A program made the position numbers and the translations under genes. A stretch of 64,000 bases of DNA, from assembly GCA_963710175.1 (NCBI GenBank), contig CAVPZC010000002.1, forward strand, positions 806,001 through 870,000, given 5' to 3'. Source of the stretch: Phormidesmis sp963710175 (GTDB lineage Bacteria; Cyanobacteriota; Cyanobacteriia; Phormidesmidales; Phormidesmidaceae). Under the pieces are notes generated by a model. The model had not been told where the DNA came from. It saw only the letters and a program-made list of their open reading frames with translations, and did not search any database. Every line of letters begins with the position of its first letter. Within the stretch, counting starts at the first letter, position 1. Positions 53,748-62,487 of the stretch are shown in pieces.

Positions 53748-56267
53748 CTAGGGGCTCGGCGTAGGAGCGATCGCACCGGGTTCTACAAGTTGCTCTACAG
53801 GTTCAGCGAGGTCAACAGGCGTGAGTGCTGGCAAGTCAGCGGCAGCATCTACCTCTAACGTCTCCACTAGACTGGGAGCATCCGAGTATAGATCACTACT
53901 TTCTAGCTCATCGCTCGCATCAGAGCGCTGGTCATCGGGCCGGTCATCGATTAGCTCTTCAGAATCTGTAGTTCCCTCTGGCTGAGCGGGCTCCTCTCCT
54001 TCTTCGATAATGGGAGAAATTTCACGCCACGAGCCGGGCTGCTTTTCGCCCCAATCTTCTAAAAGCTTTTCGTCTTGCCAAGGACCGCCGATTGGTTTAT
54101 CGGCTGGCTCCTCTATAAAATTATCTGTCGAACTATCTACCGGACTCCCTTCATCCGCCGATGAAGGCCAGGAGGAGGGCTGGTCACGCTTGGTGGCCTC
54201 ATCTGACTCAGGCGCAAACAGGGCCTCTGACTCTTGCAGAATGGGGGTCGGTGCAGGGGCATCGTATTCCAAGTCATTTTCTAGTTCTAAATCGCCTTCC
54301 AGGACATTTTCTGAAGCATCTGCTGGCTCCAGCTCAGATTCTAGGGCCTCGGGAGGGTCGCTGATTGCTTCAGAGGGCCAGCTGGTAGGCTCGGAAGGAG
54401 CAATTTCAGGTGACTCGGGCGCTAATGAGTCTTCAATATCATCTGGGACAGGGTTTGCTGCGGGGGCATTGAGTTTTGGTGGCGTGGCTGGAACAGGAAT
54501 GGGTTTGGCTTCTAGTACCGTAGGAAAGTGCATCGGCTGATCGAAGCTTTTGGAGGCATCGCGAATAGCCTGGAGAATGGCCGCGCCATGCTCGCCGGTC
54601 GCCATTTGCAGATGAGAGTCTTGAATCGTGACGGGCAAAAATTCAACCTTCATCTGGTGATTGCGCAGTGACACTTTGAGAGCTGCCGTATCGTGGTCTG
54701 CCAGTGGCGCGCTGCTAAAGACAAAATCACCCAGGGAGTAGGCAATGGCGCGATCGCGATAGATCTCTGCCCCTTGAATTTGGTTAGGGTGATAGCCCAC
54801 CACCAAATCAGCACCCGCATCTACAGCTTCTCGGGCCAGAGCCTTTTGCCAATCGGCTGGCATAGAGGCGCGCAAGCTGCTTTCAGCAGGCTCTGGTGAG
54901 ACATGTTCTGGCGAGTCGGGCTCTGGCTGGCTATCTGCGAGCTCTGCGGCTGTGTCTTCCCAGCGATAGTTCACCACAATCCAGTCCACTTGGGGGCGAA
55001 TTGCCCGAATATCTTCAATAATGTATTGCTGCTCTTCGCTATTGGCGCGGGCCACACCTGCTCTATCGGCCTGCGCACCCATAATGGCCTCAGGGTTGTA
55101 GCCCAGATAGGCAATCCGCTGACCCTTGACTTCCAAAATCTCGGGGCGGTGAGCTTCCTGCTGATTGAGCCCAGCGCCTACCCGATAAATGCCCTGCTGA
55201 TCTAAGGCTTTCAGCGTTTCGCTGAGCCCCTGAGTGCCATAGGTCAAGGTGCCTTCGCTGGCCAGACTAACAATATCAATGCCGCCGGCTTTGAGGGTTT
55301 GCACAGCCTGAGGGCGCGTGCGGTGATAAAAATTTTCTTGTAAAGAGGTGCTGGCATAGGCTAAGGGCTCAGCTAATCCTAACATGGCGACATCGGCCTG
55401 CTGGTAGAGACTGACCTCTGCAAACAGTCTGTCGAGGCTGTCGGCCTCCTCAAATACAAAATCGTTTAAGCTCAGCTCGCCGCCAAAGAGTAGGGTAACC
55501 GTTGGATCGTCGGGTTGAGTAACTTCATCGTGGGGAATCACTGCGACTGTCTCTAGCGCCGCTTCCACCGTTCTACCGCTGAACCGACTGGCCGACCGAA
55601 AAGAAACCGTCGTCGCTTCGGAGAAGTCTTCGGAAGAGTCTGCTGCGCTTTCGCCGTACCAGGGGACTGCTGGTGTTGAGTCGGTGACAGGTACAGACAG
55701 CCGGTCGGCCAGCATTAGTTCAGTCAGGCCGCCAAAGAGAAAAGCAGCGGCAGCCGTGCCCGAAATTAGGGCGGCTCGGAAAAACTTAAACTGACTGCGG
55801 ACAATCTGCCGCGCGACCTGGCTGCGAGCGGACTCGTGTACTAGCTTGGGGGCCTGCTTTTGCTGGCGCTGAGCGGCGGTGGGAATGCGAATGGATTGCT
55901 CCCAGTCGGTTTGGCCTGTGCCTAGAGCGCGGGCAATCAGGTGGATGCCTTCAATGACATCGGAGTTGAGCCGGTAGATGCGATCGCACACAAAGCGAAT
56001 CAGCCGCTGAGACTGAGGAACTCGCTCAAACTCCACCAAAATTTTGATCCGGCCTGGAGTCTCATCAGCTAGCACCTGGGCATAGACCCTTTGCGGTACC
56101 AGCGGCTCATTTAGCCAGTAGGCGATGGCGCGGAAATACCCTGCTGCTGCCAGCTGCCGAATATCTAGCCCAGCAAAGCCCCATTCTGTAGGGTCAGCGG
56201 TAGGATTTGTGGGGGGCGTCACAGGGGACTCCAGGGGCTCTATTGAGTTTTGGGATGCGATCGCCAT
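53748..56267 (-). CDS. CapA-like protein with degenerate metal site
   Basis: Large 839-residue protein. Cytoplasmic N-terminus of about 165 residues, one membrane helix (FFRAALISGTAAAAFLFGGL), then a CapA/PGA_cap metallophosphatase-like domain (about 255-560) and a long acidic Pro/Glu/Ser tail (about 570-839). In CapA enzymes the metal ligands lie in a GD-x start, a NxE block, an NNH loop and an HPH block; here the equivalents read LLFGGELSLN, MLGLAEPL, LASEGTLTYG and VGYHPNQIQG, with several ligands replaced. It may no longer be an enzyme. The tail is repetitive and acidic like cell-surface linkers. Confidence 0.8.
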   Translation of the reverse strand: MAIASQNSIEPLESPVTPPTNPTADPTEWGFAGLDIRQLAAAGYFRAIAYWLNEPLVPQRVYAQVLADETPGRIKILVEFERVPQSQRLIRFVCDRIYRLNSDVIEGIHLIARALGTGQTDWEQSIRIPTAAQRQQKQAPKLVHESARSQVARQIVRSQFKFFRAALISGTAAAAFLFGGLTELMLADRLSVPVTDSTPAVPWYGESAADSSEDFSEATTVSFRSASRFSGRTVEAALETVAVIPHDEVTQPDDPTVTLLFGGELSLNDFVFEEADSLDRLFAEVSLYQQADVAMLGLAEPLAYASTSLQENFYHRTRPQAVQTLKAGGIDIVSLASEGTLTYGTQGLSETLKALDQQGIYRVGAGLNQQEAHRPEILEVKGQRIAYLGYNPEAIMGAQADRAGVARANSEEQQYIIEDIRAIRPQVDWIVVNYRWEDTAAELADSQPEPDSPEHVSPEPAESSLRASMPADWQKALAREAVDAGADLVVGYHPNQIQGAEIYRDRAIAYSLGDFVFSSAPLADHDTAALKVSLRNHQMKVEFLPVTIQDSHLQMATGEHGAAILQAIRDASKSFDQPMHFPTVLEAKPIPVPATPPKLNAPAANPVPDDIEDSLAPESPEIAPSEPTSWPSEAISDPPEALESELEPADASENVLEGDLELENDLEYDAPAPTPILQESEALFAPESDEATKRDQPSSWPSSADEGSPVDSSTDNFIEEPADKPIGGPWQDEKLLEDWGEKQPGSWREISPIIEEGEEPAQPEGTTDSEELIDDRPDDQRSDASDELESSDLYSDAPSLVETLEVDAAADLPALTPVDLAEPVEQLVEPGAIAPTPSP

Positions 56268-56381
56268 TGAGGGGCCTGCTCAAAGTTGTTGTCTAGTCAT
56301 CTAGCAAATCTTAGGTAAACCGCGCATTCTTATGCTTGCCGTAGGAGCGTACCCAGTTTATTTGATATCGCCTAATCTCTC

Positions 56382-57935
56382 CTAAAGATTCTCATCAAAA
56401 TAGGGATCTTCATAAGGTTCTTCATAGGGCTGACCCGTTTCTGCATCGGGCTGAAGCGTCGGTGCAGAATCTTCGCCAGCACCTTCTTCGCCAGCAGTGC
56501 TAGAGTCATCCGTGGGTAAAACCACTGTCTGAACGGCTTCGTTGGCTACTTGGTAAACGCGCCCTGAGATGCGACGAATTAGCTCTACAGCCCGGCCATC
56601 GTTGGTAGGCCGCTCTACCATCACAGCCACGATATAGCGTTTGCCGTTGGACAGGTCTACCAGGGCAGCATCTCCGAGCACAGAGGCAATATCGCCCGTT
56701 TTGTTGTAGGTAAGGGCTTCTTTTTCGGTCAGGCCCGCTGCTAACAGGCTTTTGTTGTAAGTGCGCTGCAAAATATTTAAGACGTGGTCGCGCGATCGCA
56801 AAGTTAGGGTCTCGCCCTGGGCGATCAGCAGCAGGGTCTGCGCCAAGTCGCGGGCGCTGGTGATGTTAGTGCCATCGAGATCGGGCAGCGGGCCGTTGAG
56901 CCGAGTCTTTTCCAGGCCGTAGGCAGCAAACCGGCTGTTCAGCGCAGTGCTGCCGCCCAGCAGGTCGATCATCATGTTAGTGGCGGTATTGTCACTGCCG
57001 ACAATCATCTGAGTGGCCACCTCCAGCGCTGTAAACTGAGTGCCCGGCGCAGACACCTGCATTTCACCAGAGCCTTCAGCCATTTGCTCGGGCTGAATAG
57101 CCATAGTTTGACTGGGATTGATCCGACCGGCGTCTACTTCTTCAAAAAAGGCCAGCAAAATTGGTAGCTTAATGGTGCTGGCAGCGGCGATCGCTTCTCG
57201 GCCCGCCAAGTCTACGTAGTCTCCAGTATCTACATCGACATAAAAAATCTTGGCCGTCAGGCCCGGATAGAGATTGGGCAGGTCTTCAAACTGGGCTTTG
57301 AGCGGGGCGTTTTCCTGGCTGAGCGCGATTGGGAAGGCGGCTTTGGTCTCGGTGGGGGGCGCTAGGGCTGACTCTGTTCTGGCAGCGCTGCGAGAACTGC
57401 TGGGCAGCACCGTCAGCAGGGTGCCGCCAATGGCAGCAATGCCTAGCCCGGCCACTACCAGGCGACCTAAGTATAGAAGAGGCAAAGGGGTTTTGAGCGA
57501 TCGCCGGGCAGCCCGGCGGCGGGGACGAGCAGACGATTCGGGGCGAGCCTGTCGGGCGCGAGACGGAGCGGATCGCGGCGGCGATGAGAGCGCCTGTAGC
57601 CGAGTTGGAGCAGGACCTTTTGAACGAGCTGAGGCTAGGCCAGAGGATACGCCGGGTGTACGGCGGCGATCGCGGCGACTGCGGCGGGGGCGAGCAGGAT
57701 TTTCATCGGTAGGGCGATCACTAGTTTTGCGGCTAACCGGCTTGCTGGCAGGCTTAGCCGCTGATTTGCCGGTCGGCTGTTTAATGGGCTGCTTAACGGG
57801 CTGGGAGCGATTTATAGAGCTGTAGCTAGAACCGCTCTTATGCGCTGAGAAGCCTCGGCTGCTCTGAGAGGAGCCGATAGATTGATCTGAACCGGGAGAA
57901 TCTGGGCGGGAGCGCGAGCCGTTAGCATCTGTCAT
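56382..57935 (-). CDS. Serine hydrolase, class A beta-lactamase-like
   Basis: PBP/beta-lactamase-fold protein, 517 residues. A basic, Ser/Arg-rich cytoplasmic start (about 140 residues), one membrane helix (PLLYLGRLVVAGLGIAAIGG), then the catalytic domain with SxxK (AAASTIKLPILLA), SDN (VGSDNTATNMMID) and KTG (YNKTGDIASVLGDAAL). The omega-loop Glu166 motif (ExxLN) of true class A beta-lactamases is not seen, so a D,D-peptidase or transpeptidase-like role is more likely than antibiotic hydrolysis. ATG 57935 leaves an 8-base gap to the trmJ stop; an ATG 13 codons earlier would overlap it. Confidence 0.82.
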   Translation of the reverse strand: MTDANGSRSRPDSPGSDQSIGSSQSSRGFSAHKSGSSYSSINRSQPVKQPIKQPTGKSAAKPASKPVSRKTSDRPTDENPARPRRSRRDRRRTPGVSSGLASARSKGPAPTRLQALSSPPRSAPSRARQARPESSARPRRRAARRSLKTPLPLLYLGRLVVAGLGIAAIGGTLLTVLPSSSRSAARTESALAPPTETKAAFPIALSQENAPLKAQFEDLPNLYPGLTAKIFYVDVDTGDYVDLAGREAIAAASTIKLPILLAFFEEVDAGRINPSQTMAIQPEQMAEGSGEMQVSAPGTQFTALEVATQMIVGSDNTATNMMIDLLGGSTALNSRFAAYGLEKTRLNGPLPDLDGTNITSARDLAQTLLLIAQGETLTLRSRDHVLNILQRTYNKSLLAAGLTEKEALTYNKTGDIASVLGDAALVDLSNGKRYIVAVMVERPTNDGRAVELIRRISGRVYQVANEAVQTVVLPTDDSSTAGEEGAGEDSAPTLQPDAETGQPYEEPYEDPYFDENL

Positions 57936-57943
57936 GACTAAAG

Positions 57944-58771
57944 TTAACCCTTCTTTGAATCTGATAGCGCCCATTCAACCTGTCTGAGGATACCTCTTAG
58001 CAGGGCAACTTCACGGGCGGACGGCGCAGCTCTATGCAGCAGTAGCCTCAGCTTACGCATACGGCTAGTGGCGGTGTGCGGATATAAATATCCCACTTTC
58101 AGCAGTACGGATTCTAGATGCTGGTAGTACCCTTCTAATTCATTTAACGCGGCAGATTCCGTCTGTTTAGCAGATAGAGGGGCGGTTAGTAAAGCTTTTG
58201 GTGGATTTTGTTGGGAAGAGGAGGAGGGCGAAAGGGCTGCGTGAAGGCTGGCGCGGTGGAGTTCGTAGCAGCAGATAGCGACTGCCTGAGCCAAGTTGAG
58301 AGCGCTGTACCCTGCATCGGTGGGTATTTTGATGAACTGCTGAGCGTAGGTAAGTTCTTGATTGCTCAGCCCCCGGTCTTCGGGACCAAATAGGAGAGCG
58401 GTCTGACTGCTGGTAACAGTAGGGTTGGTCGGGAATAGGGCGGGCAGGGCAATTTCAGGTAGCTCTAACGGCGCATCGAAACCGCGCTGGCGAGCGGTAG
58501 TGGCGATCGCCCACTGACAGCCCACCAACGCTTCGGGGATAGTCCTTACCTGCCGAGCAGCTTTCAGAACATCATCAGCGTGGACGGCCATTTGCAGTGC
58601 TTCTTCACCGAGCGGGTTGCACTGCGGATCAACCAGGACGAGCTGAGTCAGGCCAAAGTTTTTCATCACCCGCGCTACTGACCCCACGTTGAGCGGGCCA
58701 GCCGGTGCAACGAGAACAATCCGTACTGAGGCTAAGGCTGCTTGAGACAATTCTTGCGACACCTGCGACAT
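57944..58771 (-). CDS. trmJ: TrmJ/SpoU-type RNA methyltransferase
   Basis: SPOUT-fold AdoMet-dependent 2'-O-methyltransferase of tRNA (TrmJ methylates position 32) or rRNA, 275 residues. Conserved blocks: PLNVGSVARVMKNFGL (Asn, Arg of motif 1), LLFGPEDRGLSNQEL (motif 2) and IPTDAGYSALNLAQAVAI (motif 3). The C-terminal extension of about 80 residues helps dimerise or bind tRNA. It is upstream of the serine hydrolase, 8 bases apart. Confidence 0.88.
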   Translation of the reverse strand: MSQVSQELSQAALASVRIVLVAPAGPLNVGSVARVMKNFGLTQLVLVDPQCNPLGEEALQMAVHADDVLKAARQVRTIPEALVGCQWAIATTARQRGFDAPLELPEIALPALFPTNPTVTSSQTALLFGPEDRGLSNQELTYAQQFIKIPTDAGYSALNLAQAVAICCYELHRASLHAALSPSSSSQQNPPKALLTAPLSAKQTESAALNELEGYYQHLESVLLKVGYLYPHTATSRMRKLRLLLHRAAPSAREVALLRGILRQVEWALSDSKKG

Positions 58772-58829
58772 AATCTTAAAGTCTACGTCAGCTTTTCCCT
58801 AACTGAATCAAAGCCCTTCTCTACGCTCT

Positions 58830-58994
58830 ATGGCCCGTCAACGCGCAAAGTCTGATCTGCCTTCCAAAGTTTGTCCGGTATGCGGACGCCCTTTCACCTG
58901 GCGCAAGAAATGGGAAAACTGCTGGGATGAGGTGAAATATTGCTCTGAGCGCTGCCGCCGTCGGCGCAATCAGGCTGGCGAGGAGAAGGGTTAG
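58830..58994 (+). CDS. DUF2256 zinc-ribbon protein (54 aa)
   Basis: Very small basic protein. Four cysteines Cys15, Cys18, Cys38, Cys42 in CPVCGRPFTWRKKWENCWDE and VKYCSERCRRRRNQ fit the DUF2256 zinc ribbon, common in cyanobacteria and proteobacteria. Arg/Lys content suggests nucleic-acid binding. The ATG is at 58830, and the TAG stop at 58992-58994 overlaps the stop of the opposite HAD gene by 4 bases. Too short for most ORF filters but secure. Confidence 0.88.
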   Translation: MARQRAKSDLPSKVCPVCGRPFTWRKKWENCWDEVKYCSERCRRRRNQAGEEKG

Positions 58995-59635
58995 AGCAAC
59001 GTTCGGATATAGGGATCGCTAAAGTCAGCAACGGTCTCGGCTGCGCCGACTGCTATCAGTTCTGCTTTGGCGTGGGTGGTGGTGACGCCAATAGTTTTGA
59101 TGCCCGCTCCCACCGCTGAACGAATGCCTGCTGTAGAGTCTTCAAAGGCAATGGCTTCTGCCGCGCTAATCGACAGTTGATCTAGAGCGGTTTGGTAGGG
59201 TAGCGGGTCGGGTTTGCCTCTAGGTAGGCGATCTCCGATCACTACCGGATCGAAAGTGTCGCTGAGCCCTAGTTCCTTAAGCATAAAGGCGGCGTTTTCT
59301 GGGGGGGCGTTGGTAACAACGGCGATCGCCAGCCCCTGGCGTTTGATTTGTTCTATCAGCTCAAGTAGGCCCGCCAGGGGCGTCAGGTTCCCGTGAGCAG
59401 CGGTGCGAAAGGTCGCTTCCTTATTAGCGCTAAAAGCCTCGACTGCTGCCTCTGAGAGATCGGGCAGAAAATCGGCTAAAATTGCCGCGTTTTGACGCCC
59501 GCTAATCTTCTGACGATAGAGCGCCCGGTCGAGGTCAATGCCGTGCTGGGCAAAGATCTTTTGAAATACCTGAAAGTGGACTTTGTCACTGTCTGTGAGG
59601 GTGCCATCGAGGTCAAAAATAACGGCTTTGAGCAT
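58991..59635 (-). CDS. HAD-superfamily phosphatase (beta-phosphoglucomutase-like)
   Basis: HAD hydrolase of subfamily IA, 214 residues. Motif I is VIFDLDGTLTD (nucleophile Asp8, Asp10), with a helical cap (KVHFQVFQKIFAQHG; ISGRQNAAIL), motif II VVTNAPPEN, motif III GKPDPLPYQTAL and motif IV IAFEDSTAGIRSAVGAGI. Such enzymes dephosphorylate phosphoglycolate, sugar phosphates or act as mutases; substrate unclear. The gene converges with DUF2256. Confidence 0.88.
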   Translation of the reverse strand: MLKAVIFDLDGTLTDSDKVHFQVFQKIFAQHGIDLDRALYRQKISGRQNAAILADFLPDLSEAAVEAFSANKEATFRTAAHGNLTPLAGLLELIEQIKRQGLAIAVVTNAPPENAAFMLKELGLSDTFDPVVIGDRLPRGKPDPLPYQTALDQLSISAAEAIAFEDSTAGIRSAVGAGIKTIGVTTTHAKAELIAVGAAETVADFSDPYIRTLL

Positions 59636-59744
59636 AGGTTTTTAGCGTGGCTCTGAGGGCAGGGCGCAAGGCCGATGGCAATCAATCTTCACTCATTGTG
59701 GAGTGAGTTGCCGTGATAGTCTAGTTAGCCTGAGACGTTTTAAA

Positions 59745-59908
59745 TGACGGTGATTTTGGGCAATAAAGCAACTCGCTGCCCCAGCTCGCTGTGATTTTAC
59801 GGGGAAAGTTCGGTGAAAAACCGGCGCTGTCCCGCAACTGTGATGGATAAGAGCTGTATGCACTGTCAGACCGCTCACGCCAAAGCCAGAATGCCCGTAC
59901 GTTTTATT
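59745..59908 (+). ncRNA. Cobalamin riboswitch
   Basis: Conserved cobalamin core: GGGGAAAGTTCGGTGAAAAA followed by CCGGCGCTGTCCCGCAACTG, then a variable arm with AAGAGCT and the B12 box AGCCAGAATGCC (59884-59895). It lies upstream of hupE at 59936, transcribed with it. Such elements turn off downstream expression when B12 is abundant. The exact 5' end is estimated by stem pairing. Confidence 0.93.
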
Positions 59909-59935
59909 TAACCTAAGCCCATCTGCGCGGTACAG

Positions 59936-60592
59936 ATGCAAACGGTAATGATGCTCAAAAATATTTCGATGCGTGGGGCTGTTACTCGGAGCGGATTGGC
60001 GGCGATCGCCACCCTGATGCTAGCGACTCCGGCAATGGCTCATCATCCTTTCGGCGGCGAAGCACCCAAAAATGTGTTTCAGGGGCTGCTCTCAGGCGTA
60101 GGGCATCCCATTATAGGGCTCGATCACTTTGCTTTTGTAATCGCTGTGGGTTTGCTGGCAGCTGTTCTGAGACGCGGGATTGCGGTTCCTATGAGCTTTT
60201 TACTAGCGGCTTTGGCAGGTACAGGACTGCATTTTGCTGGGTTAGATCTACCGGCTCCTGAACTGGTGATTTCTGCTTCAGTGTTGCTGTTTGGCATACT
60301 GGCTGTGGTTCATCGCCGGTTGAATATGATGGCTGTAACCGCGCTGACGGCACTCGCTGGCATCTTTCATGGCTATGCCTATGGTGAAGCGATCATCGGG
60401 GCAGAGCCGATGCCGATAGTGGCTTATTTGGTTGGGTTTACGGTAATTCAGGGAGCGATCGCCTATGCCACCTACCTACTCTCTCAGCGTGCGCTCAATC
60501 AGAGCCCTGCAACTGGTCTGACCTCCTTACGGCAGGCAGGCTTCGTCATTTGCGGTGCGGGCGCGGCTTTTCTAGGCAGCCTACTGGTTTAA
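59936..60592 (+). CDS. hupE: HupE/UreJ family cobalt (or nickel) transporter
   Basis: Membrane transporter, 218 residues. Leading segment and signal-like helix (GLAAIATLMLATPAMA), then the metal motif HHPFGG (His36, His37) at the mature N-terminus, GLDHFAFVIAVG, and FHGYAYGEAI; about six helices. HupE/UreJ proteins carry Ni or Co. The cobalamin riboswitch just upstream and cobW downstream favour cobalt. The start ATG follows the riboswitch closely; a second ATG pair 5 codons on is possible. Confidence 0.87.
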   Translation: MQTVMMLKNISMRGAVTRSGLAAIATLMLATPAMAHHPFGGEAPKNVFQGLLSGVGHPIIGLDHFAFVIAVGLLAAVLRRGIAVPMSFLLAALAGTGLHFAGLDLPAPELVISASVLLFGILAVVHRRLNMMAVTALTALAGIFHGYAYGEAIIGAEPMPIVAYLVGFTVIQGAIAYATYLLSQRALNQSPATGLTSLRQAGFVICGAGAAFLGSLLV

Positions 60593-60627
60593 AGCGACTC
60601 TCTTTTAGGGAAACCCTATCCACAACC

Positions 60628-61674
60628 ATGAGTAAAATCCCCGTTACGGTGATTACCGGCTTCTTAGGAGCCGGAAAAACAACGCTCGTCCGCAATCTGT
60701 TGCAAAACACTCAGGGCCGACGCATAGCGGTGATCGTCAATGAGTTTGGCGAAGTCGGCATCGATGGTGAGCTGCTGCGCGACTGTCAGGTTTGCGACGA
60801 CGACGACGATACAATCAACAGCTCAAACAACATTTTAGAATTGGCAAACGGCTGTCTGTGCTGCACCGTACAAGAAGAGTTTTTGCCGACGATGCAGGCG
60901 CTGATCAGACGGCGCGATCAGATCGACTGTGTGGTGATCGAGACTTCTGGGCTGGCGCTGCCAAAGCCACTGGTGCAGGCTTTCCGCTGGCCAGAGATTC
61001 GCACGAGCGCCACTGTGGACGGCGTGATTACGGTAGTTGACTGTGAAGCGCTGGCAAACGGCGATTTGGTCGGTGACTTGGACGCTTTAGAAGCGCAGCG
61101 GCAGGCCGATGACAGTCTGGATCATGAGACGCCAATTGAAGAGCTGTTTGAAGATCAGCTCGGCTGTGCGGATATGGTGCTGCTGACCAAGGTTGACCGG
61201 GTTAGTGCGGATGATCTGAATAAGGTGAAAACCTGGCTGGCAAGTGAGCTTTCTGACGGCGTGAAAGTGTTGCCATGCCAGAATGGTGAATTGGATTCAA
61301 ATGTGTTGCTCGGCTTCAACGCAGCGGTAGAAGACAATCTTGACAGCCGCCACAGTCATCACGACCACGAGGCCGAACACGAGCACGATGACGATATCAC
61401 CTCCATGCCGCTGACGTTAGATCAGGCGTTTGAACCTAAGGCTCTGGTACAAGTGCTAACTCAACTGGTCAACGAGCAAGAAATCTATCGTATTAAAGGA
61501 TTTGTAGCCGTGCCGGGTAAACCGATGCGGCTCGTATTAAATGGGGTAGGTAAACGATTTGATTACTTCTACGACCGACCTTGGCGCACCGATGAGCCTC
61601 AGCAGACAAAGCTAGTCGTCATCGGCCACGACCTGGATCCGTCAGGCATTCGAACTGCGGTTGGAAAAGCGTAA
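60628..61674 (+). CDS. cobW: CobW family GTPase, metal chaperone
   Basis: G3E GTPase that delivers metal (probably cobalt) to B12 synthesis, 348 residues. P-loop GFLGAGKTT at about 11-19, CXCC motif CLCC at about 76-79, Walker-like EFGEVGID, GTPase guanine motif LLTKVDRV, and a His/Asp/Glu-rich metal loop SRHSHHDHEAEHEHDDD. The C-terminal CobW_C domain contains EIYRIKGFVAVPGKP and RWVL-like NGVGKRFDYFYDR. I choose ATG 60628 (MSKIPVTVITGFLG); an earlier in-frame ATG would overlap hupE. Likely co-transcribed with hupE under the B12 riboswitch. Confidence 0.93.
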   Translation: MSKIPVTVITGFLGAGKTTLVRNLLQNTQGRRIAVIVNEFGEVGIDGELLRDCQVCDDDDDTINSSNNILELANGCLCCTVQEEFLPTMQALIRRRDQIDCVVIETSGLALPKPLVQAFRWPEIRTSATVDGVITVVDCEALANGDLVGDLDALEAQRQADDSLDHETPIEELFEDQLGCADMVLLTKVDRVSADDLNKVKTWLASELSDGVKVLPCQNGELDSNVLLGFNAAVEDNLDSRHSHHDHEAEHEHDDDITSMPLTLDQAFEPKALVQVLTQLVNEQEIYRIKGFVAVPGKPMRLVLNGVGKRFDYFYDRPWRTDEPQQTKLVVIGHDLDPSGIRTAVGKA

Positions 61675-61707
61675 AATGTTGAGTAAGGTCTTTCCCCGCT
61701 CTCGATA

Positions 61708-62204
61708 ATGACTTTCCCGACGCCTCTGCTCGATGTCAGACTCGCCAAACAAAAAGCAGATAATGAACGCGATCACGTCAGCAAATTCTACAGATGACGC
61801 TGAGAGGATGTTTGAAAAGTGGCTTTCGCTACTTATTGGCCTTTTATTGGCTTAAGTCAAAGTGACGAAAGCCGCCAAACCTCGTTTAGCTTGGTTAGAA
61901 ACTGATAGCCTACCTCAGACTTTTCAAACATCCTCTGAGCTGGCTAGGCGATCATGTGGCTCGCTATGGCATTGAGAGCGGCTACATTTTTGGCTCAGTG
62001 ACGTTGCCGGGTCGGTTTAGCGATCGCTCCGACGTAGACCTGGCCGTCGAAACTCACAAAACGCGAGACATCTGCGCGCTGATGGGCGATCTGTCCATGC
62101 ATATCAATCGAGACGTAGATTTGATACCGTTAAACCAGTGCCATTTTGCTGACAAAATTCGCCGAATTGGGCTGTCATGGAAACAGAACGCATCGCCGGA
62201 CTGA
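61708..62204 (+). pseudogene. MNT-domain antitoxin gene, split by a MITE and a frameshift
   Basis: Remains of a second MNT nucleotidyltransferase, not close to mntA at 1304. The original start is probably ATG 61708 (MTFPTPLLDVRLAKQKADNE); near 61770 the frame is shifted by one base relative to the rest. The MITE at 61804-61935 then separates codons near MTLSWLGD from DHVARYGIESGYIFGS. Removing the element and one TGA duplication restores a continuous GSX10DXD domain (GSVTLPGRFSDRSDVDLAVE). A GTG at 61956 could still start an 82-residue fragment. The gene overlaps the HEPN remnant by 28 bases. Confidence 0.82.
61804..61935. mobile_element. 132-bp MITE, copy 2, inside the MNT gene
   Basis: Identical to copy 1 (1124-1255) except one base (G for A near 61894). 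Perfect 17-bp terminal inverted repeats and a TGA target duplication at 61801-61803 and 61936-61938. The near identity shows that both moved recently. It interrupts the MNT gene close to its 5' end. Confidence 0.95.
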
Positions 62205-62400
62205 CTGCGGAAATAAAAGGTCAGCTTTGGCTGATGGAGAAAGTCAGTAGTCGCCTGCAATCTAGAGTCAACGATGGCCTAGATACGCCCGTCAGCTAGA
62301 CAGCGTTGACTCCCAAATTCACAATCTGTACTGTTCCGTAGAAGATTTACTCAAGCTGAAGGAACTAACTTTAAAATCATCAAAGAATCAGGTGAGCTAG
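62177..62400 (+). pseudogene. Broken HEPN (HepT-like) toxin gene
   Basis: First frame from ATG 62177 encodes 40 residues (METERIAGLTAEIKGQLWLM...) ending at TAG 62297. The HepT-like signature SQIHNLYCSVEDLLKLKE continues in the frame one base earlier, with a stop at 62398. Together about 70 residues remain of about 110-140; the C-terminal half with the RX4H active site is missing. A frameshift and truncation have inactivated it. It overlaps the MNT pseudogene, the usual order. Confidence 0.72.
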
Positions 62401-62487
62401 GGGCTACCGGTGGGGATGGGTACGTAAGAACGCTATTTTAGGCTAGGAAGCGGGCCATCTGTAGCTTTAGAAACTCAGGAGAACTGG

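Noticed and set aside
54010..54540. Plus-strand ORF of 176 residues inside the CapA-like gene
   Set aside because: Ser/Gly low-complexity shadow of the acidic tail; no ribosome site or family match.
57274..57825. Plus-strand ORF of 183 residues inside the serine hydrolase gene
   Set aside because: Arg/Gly-rich shadow of the basic N-terminal region.
61956..62204. Intact 82-residue MNT antitoxin from GTG 61956
   Set aside because: Lacks the N-terminal helices, begins just after a MITE insertion, and the partner toxin is broken; kept as pseudogene.
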